From assembly GCA_016185815.1 (NCBI GenBank), contig JACPMT010000076.1, positions 1-8,909 on the forward strand: a DNA stretch of 8,909 nt, given 5' to 3'. The notes under the pieces were generated by a model, which was not told the DNA's origin, did no database searches, and saw only the letters and a program-made list of their open reading frames with translations. The stretch comes from Candidatus Woesearchaeota archaeon (GTDB lineage: Archaea > Nanobdellota > Nanobdellia > Woesearchaeales > GW2011-AR4). Positions 5,996 through 8,909 of this stretch are shown here, piece after piece (positions within the stretch are counted from its first letter, which is position 1; the number at the start of each line of letters is the position of its first letter). Both the position numbers and the translations under genes were made by a program.

Positions 5996-6343
5996 ATGGA
6001 CCAAGCCACAGCTGATGCAGTTCGATATGTCGCAACAGCTTTTGGAGTTGTAGGTGTTCCGGCGGTTATTGCCTATTATACGACAAAGTACTATGAAGGC
6101 AAGAGGAAACTTGAAGCAACTCTAATCCCAGCAGCAACTAAAGCCGTTGTCGATTACTTAAAAAGTCCAGAATATCAAAAAGTTCTTGAGGCTAGAGAAA
6201 GAGTTGACATAGACATTGCAAAAAAATTAACTGAAAAGGAATACTTAGGTGATATAGCAGATGATATAGGGAATATAGTAGATGGAATTATTGGTAAACC
6301 AGTCAAGAGTGTATCAGAGTCTGCGCAACTTTTAGGAAATTAA
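5996..6343 (+). CDS. Small protein with one N-terminal membrane segment, function unknown
   Basis: A 115-residue protein I do not recognise. Residues about 8-28 are hydrophobic (Y-V-A-T-A-F-G-V-V-G-V-P-A-V-I-A-Y-Y) and probably span the membrane. A short basic stretch K-Y-Y-E-G-K-R-K-L-E follows, then a mostly helical, charged soluble part of about 80 residues with E-A-R-E-R-V-D-I-D-I-A-K-K-L-T and a Gly/Ile-rich segment near 85-100. By the positive-inside rule the C-terminal part is probably cytoplasmic. There is no signal-peptidase site, zinc motif or enzyme signature. ATG 5996 is chosen over TTG 5987 because a TATA box lies about 27 bases before it. Its stop is 2 bases from the end of the convergent galT gene. 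That it is a real gene rests on the promoter, the ordinary composition and the absence of any competing frame. Confidence 0.7.
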   Translation: MDQATADAVRYVATAFGVVGVPAVIAYYTTKYYEGKRKLEATLIPAATKAVVDYLKSPEYQKVLEARERVDIDIAKKLTEKEYLGDIADDIGNIVDGIIGKPVKSVSESAQLLGN

Positions 6344-6345
6344 TT

Positions 6346-7284
6346 TTATCTCCTATAAAACCTAGCAGCATCTTCAGGCAGCACAGAATTTATTATTGCA
6401 TTTGTGCTTAATTCAAATCCGCCCCATGTTGCAAGTCTTGGAGTCACTTCAATGTGGAAATGCAGGTTTTCTTTTTCAGGAGAATAGTGGATAAAGAAAT
6501 TGTATGATGCATTTATTTTTTTAAGTTTGACAAGGATTTTTTTCAATGCTGCAGCCAAATTCATTAATTCGCTTTCCTCCAGCTCTTCCATTGTCTTTTT
6601 GTGCTGTTTTGTGAAAATCCAAGCCTCGTAGTTAAAGCGGGATGCAAAAGGCGCGAATGCAATCACGTTCTTTGTCTCAAAAATCCTTCTGGTGGATTTT
6701 GACTCAGTTTTTATTATTTCGCAATATGGGCATTTCCTGTATTTTTTAATTGCATTGGATTCCTCAATAACCAATGAGGGCATTTGCGCCAATGCCATGG
6801 CTTGCGAATGGCTGTGCACCAATGATGTGCCTGCATCTTTGCCATGGTTCTTGAAGATTTCCACATATTTTATGCCTTTCAGCTTGGTTAACTCCCTTAT
6901 CCTGATTTTGTAGACTTCAAGCAGCTCCCTGATCTGCTGCACGGGCAAGTCCGCAAGCTGGGACTTATGATGCTGCGTCTCAACAATGACTTCATGAACA
7001 CCGTAGGATGCACCTTCAGAGAGATATTTTTTGGATTTTATGATTGGTTTGCCTTTCTTTTCAACAGCCGGAAACTTGTTCAGGAACCACCTCAGCTTCC
7101 ATCCGTTTTTATATTCAACCCTTCCGATTTCAGGAGGCGTCAAATGCGTGTTCCACGGGCAGAAAAAGCACGTCTTTGAATTATCCTTGGATTCAATGCT
7201 TTTTAATTCCCTGGGCCTTTTCTTTCTTTCGGCAGCGTAATAAACCCACCTGTCAAGAATGTAGTCCTTCCTTATAATTCCCAT
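6346..7284 (-). CDS. galT: Galactose-1-phosphate uridylyltransferase family (HIT superfamily)
   Basis: A 312-residue member of the GalT branch of the HIT superfamily, which moves a nucleotide between a nucleotide-sugar and a hexose-1-phosphate through a nucleotidyl-His intermediate. Zinc-type pairs are C-F-F-C (Cys39, Cys42) and C-P-Y-C (Cys185, Cys188). The active site reads V-H-S-H-S-Q (156-161); His159 matches the nucleophilic His of the bacterial H-P-H-G-Q, and His157 the zinc His. The second half repeats the HIT fold, ending in L-H-F-H-I-E (His275, His277) and G-G-F-E-L-S-T. The H-S-H-S-Q form and length are in keeping with archaeal members. Substrate is not proven: other nucleotidyl transfer or phosphorolysis activities exist in this family. 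ATG 7284 lies about 26 bases from a TATA box. Confidence 0.85.
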   Translation of the reverse strand: MGIIRKDYILDRWVYYAAERKKRPRELKSIESKDNSKTCFFCPWNTHLTPPEIGRVEYKNGWKLRWFLNKFPAVEKKGKPIIKSKKYLSEGASYGVHEVIVETQHHKSQLADLPVQQIRELLEVYKIRIRELTKLKGIKYVEIFKNHGKDAGTSLVHSHSQAMALAQMPSLVIEESNAIKKYRKCPYCEIIKTESKSTRRIFETKNVIAFAPFASRFNYEAWIFTKQHKKTMEELEESELMNLAAALKKILVKLKKINASYNFFIHYSPEKENLHFHIEVTPRLATWGGFELSTNAIINSVLPEDAARFYRR

Positions 7285-7306
7285 ATCCTTAGCCTCAAAA
7301 GAGAAT

Positions 7307-7314
7307 TATTTAAA
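7307..7314 (-). promoter_or_regulatory. TATA box of galT
   Basis: The reverse strand reads TTTAAATA, centred about 26 bases before ATG 7284, so a leaderless mRNA is predicted. The box overlaps the last codons and stop of the upstream membrane protein gene. Confidence 0.6.
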
Positions 7315-7729
7315 CTTTGTGTTTGTTATTGACAATCCACCAGATTATAGAATGATTTAAAATAAAGCGCTTTAGGATAAAATAGAACCAAATAAAATCC
7401 AGCAGATAATGGCTTAGCAGCCCAATTGTGAATAATAATAGGAATTTATTATAAAAAGAAAATAAAACCATTACCAAGAGAAATTCTATTGTATGAAAAA
7501 TCAGCACTGCCCCCTCAACATTTGTAAAATCATTTATCTTCAAGTTCTTAATAAAAAATTTATAGGATTTAACAATATTAAAATTTTTATAAGTATAAAC
7601 ATACCAAAAATAGTGGTCAGCATCTATCAAAACCCCGCCCATCAAGATAAACAACACACTCCAGCCGAAAAAAGGGTAAAGTGCTGCAACCAGGATTAAG
7701 GACGCCATCAAGTGAATTGAAATTTTCAT
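7310..7729 (-). CDS. Small polytopic membrane protein, DUF457/YdjM-like predicted metal-dependent hydrolase
   Basis: A 139-residue, very hydrophobic protein with about four membrane segments. Polar residues recur in patterns at membrane edges: an N-terminal His (I-H-L-M-A-S), G-G-V-L-I-D-A-D-H-Y-F-W-Y, I-F-H-T-I-E-F-L-L, and L-S-H-Y-L-L-D-F. Asp/His sets of this kind (D-x-D-H, F-H-T-x-E, S-H-x-x-x-D) resemble the DUF457/YdjM membrane-bound hydrolase group, so they may bind a metal; no substrate can be inferred. The gene is visibly A+T-rich. ATG 7729 lies about 26 bases after a TATA box. Its stop lies within the galT promoter, so galT may be read partly as its downstream partner. The reading frame is strongly supported; the family is a moderate guess. 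Confidence 0.6.
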   Translation of the reverse strand: MKISIHLMASLILVAALYPFFGWSVLFILMGGVLIDADHYFWYVYTYKNFNIVKSYKFFIKNLKINDFTNVEGAVLIFHTIEFLLVMVLFSFYNKFLLLFTIGLLSHYLLDFIWFYFILKRFILNHSIIWWIVNNKHKV

Positions 7730-7751
7730 TTTTTGTTGATTTTTACAGTTA

Positions 7752-7759
7752 TTTATAAA
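7752..7759 (-). promoter_or_regulatory. TATA box of the 7310-7729 membrane protein gene
   Basis: The palindrome-like TTTATAAA is centred about 26 bases before ATG 7729 on the reverse strand. The helicase TATA box lies 13 bases away in the other direction, so the two divergent genes share a 73-base intergenic region. Confidence 0.6.
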
Positions 7760-7772
7760 TTTTTACATAATC

Positions 7773-7780
7773 TTTAAAAA
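7773..7780 (+). promoter_or_regulatory. TATA box of the truncated helicase gene
   Basis: TTTAAAAA centred about 26 bases before ATG 7803. Spacing predicts a leaderless mRNA. An intact promoter suggests that the short gene is still transcribed. Confidence 0.55.
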
Positions 7781-7802
7781 TAAGGCATGATACTGCATAC
7801 TT

Positions 7803-8465
7803 ATGGAGCTTAAGTCAATAAAAGGAGATATACCAAAAGAATTGTATGAAATCCTTGAAAAAGAGATAACTAAGCTCAGGCCTGCGCAGGAAAAATCAGT
7901 CAAAAAGGGGCTTTTGCAGGGCAGAAATTTACTCGTTTGCACGCCAACAGCATCGGGTAAAACGCTTATAGCAGAGCTTGCAGCCTTAAAATCAATTATT
8001 GGCGGCAAAGGCAAAGCTGTTTACATCGTGCCGTTAAAGGCGCTGGCATCCGAGAAATACAGGGACTTCAAAAGAAAATACGGCAATGTTGCAAAAATAG
8101 CCCTGTCAATAGGCAACATCGATTCAGCTGACCCTTTTCTTGCGGAATATGACTTGATTATCACAACATCAGAGAAACTCGACTCCTTAATAAGGCATCA
8201 TGCGCCATGGCTAACAAACATTAAGACTATTGTTGTTGATGAAATTCACTTGCTTAATGACACAGAAAGGGGTCCTACATTAGAAATTTTGATTACTATC
8301 CTGAAAAAACTCCTAAAAAATGCCCAAATAATCGGGTTAAGCGCGACAATAGGCAATGCAGAAGAGCTTGCAGAATGGCTGGATGCAGAATTGGTTGTCG
8401 ATGACTGGCGGCCTGTAAAGCTGCATAAAGGGATTTATATTGACGGGAAGATTGAGTTTTACTAA
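7803..8465 (+). CDS. Hel308/Ski2-like helicase, first RecA domain only (truncated)
   Basis: A 220-residue protein that matches the N-terminal RecA1 domain of superfamily 2 Hel308/Ski2-type helicases, which use ATP to unwind forked DNA or RNA. The motifs come in order: L-R-P-A-Q (26-29, Q motif area), T-P-T-A-S-G-K-T (47-54, Walker A), V-P-L-K-A-L-A-S-E-K (76-85, Ia), T-T-S-E-K (121-125, Ib), D-E-I-H (146-149, Walker B), L-S-A-T-I-G-N (179-185, III). It ends soon after D-W-R-P-V, the link to RecA2. Full-length Hel308 is about 700 residues; RecA2 with motifs IV-VI, the winged helix and the ratchet domain are missing. Nothing downstream can supply them, because ftsY starts 3 bases later on the other strand. 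The protein could bind ATP but should not unwind alone. It is either a split half or a remnant. Confidence 0.85.
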   Translation: MELKSIKGDIPKELYEILEKEITKLRPAQEKSVKKGLLQGRNLLVCTPTASGKTLIAELAALKSIIGGKGKAVYIVPLKALASEKYRDFKRKYGNVAKIALSIGNIDSADPFLAEYDLIITTSEKLDSLIRHHAPWLTNIKTIVVDEIHLLNDTERGPTLEILITILKKLLKNAQIIGLSATIGNAEELAEWLDAELVVDDWRPVKLHKGIYIDGKIEFY

Positions 8466-8468
8466 TTC

Positions 8469-8909
8469 CTAAGTAAGCCCCAAATTCTTAATTATAACTT
8501 CAGAATCAAATTCCTGCAAATCGGTGTATTTCTGGCCAATGCCCAAAAACAAGATTGGCTTTTTTGTAACATAGCTCACAGATACAGCAGCCCCGCCTTT
8601 CTCGTCGATATCGGCTTTCGCCAAAATAATTCCGTCAATGCCTACCGACTCATTGAATGTTTTTGCCTGCTCAATGCAGTCATTTCCTGTGATGCTTTCT
8701 CCTACAAAAATTTTCAAGTCCGGCTTTGCGACCCTTATTATTTTTTTCATTTCATCGAGAAGATTAACATTGCTGTGCATCCTTCCTGCTGTGTCAATCA
8801 AAACAGCATCAATGCTTTTTGCCTTTGCATGCTTTATTGCGTCAAATGCGACTGCAGCCGGGTCACTTCCATAGTCGTGCTTAATCATTTTTATCCCAAG
8901 CTTGTCAGC
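8469..8909 (-). CDS. ftsY: Signal recognition particle receptor FtsY, C-terminal part
   Basis: The last 146 residues of FtsY; the frame stays open to the right edge, so the N-terminal part and Walker A lie outside. FtsY is the SRP-family GTPase at the membrane that receives SRP-ribosome complexes for protein insertion. Visible: H-D-Y-G-S-D-P-A-A-V-A, L-I-D-T-A-G-R-M-H (G3), the D-E-M-K-K segment, K-I-F-V-G-E then G-N-D, I-L-A-K-A-D (G4, usually T-K-x-D), D-E-K-G-G-A-A, and P-I-L-F-L-G-I-G-Q-K-Y-x-D-L. The end, F-D-S-E-V-I-I-K-N-L, matches the family's usual F-D-x-x-x-x-x-x-x-L. The Met at 8888 is internal, since family sequence continues upstream of it. It converges on the truncated helicase gene, with 3 bases between. 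Confidence 0.94.
   Translation of the reverse strand, partial: ADKLGIKMIKHDYGSDPAAVAFDAIKHAKAKSIDAVLIDTAGRMHSNVNLLDEMKKIIRVAKPDLKIFVGESITGNDCIEQAKTFNESVGIDGIILAKADIDEKGGAAVSVSYVTKKPILFLGIGQKYTDLQEFDSEVIIKNLGLT

Noticed and set aside
8460..8909. A frameshift that would restore the rest of the helicase.
   Set aside because: The bases after 8465 encode ftsY on the reverse strand, and no helicase motifs IV-VI appear in any forward frame there.
1..8909. CRISPR array, tRNA, transposase, toxin-antitoxin or other defence genes.
   Set aside because: No regularly spaced repeats, tRNA-like folds or matching protein signatures were seen on either strand.

Overview
The window looks like a piece of a compact archaeal chromosome, most likely from a small-genome DPANN-type lineage (Woesearchaeota/Pacearchaeota-like). 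The reasons are archaeal/eukaryotic-type information genes (L44e, S27e, aIF2-alpha, Nop10, a PAC2 chaperone, a Hel308/Ski2-type helicase, FtsY), TATA boxes instead of -35/-10 promoters, and very tight gene packing. The lineage is inferred from protein style only; no rRNA gene is present.

Layout. At 2-163 is the 3' end of the L44e gene. A 233-base gap rich in stem-loops follows, then a reverse-strand GT-C membrane glycosyltransferase (399-1779). A forward operon comes next: S27e, aIF2-alpha, Nop10 and PAC2 (1884-3850). In many archaea L44e sits directly before S27e, so here the glycosyltransferase and the hairpin region appear to split that cluster, and S27e has its own TATA box and Shine-Dalgarno. 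At 3901-5929 is a two-gene glycolysis/gluconeogenesis operon, enolase and cofactor-dependent phosphoglycerate mutase, which together interconvert 3-phosphoglycerate and phosphoenolpyruvate. A small single-membrane-segment protein of unknown function (5996-6343) converges on a reverse-strand GalT-family nucleotidylyltransferase (6346-7284). Next is a reverse-strand polytopic protein with His/Asp motifs like the DUF457/YdjM membrane hydrolases (7310-7729). Divergent from it is a Hel308-like helicase gene that stops after its first RecA domain (7803-8465). It converges, with 3 bases between, on the 3' end of ftsY, which runs off the right edge.

How they work together. The first operon serves translation and RNP/proteasome assembly. 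Enolase and mutase are lower-glycolysis partners. GalT and the glycosyltransferase could both serve surface glycan synthesis, but they are not adjacent and the link is only suggestive. Five start codons lie 26-28 bases from the centre of a TATA box, so those mRNAs are probably leaderless.

Most unusual points: the mutase has Ser where the family has its second catalytic His; the helicase is cut cleanly at the RecA1/RecA2 border; the L44e-S27e cluster is split; and 189-357 holds a run of perfect hairpins. I see no CRISPR array, tRNA, transposase, toxin-antitoxin pair or recognisable defence system.
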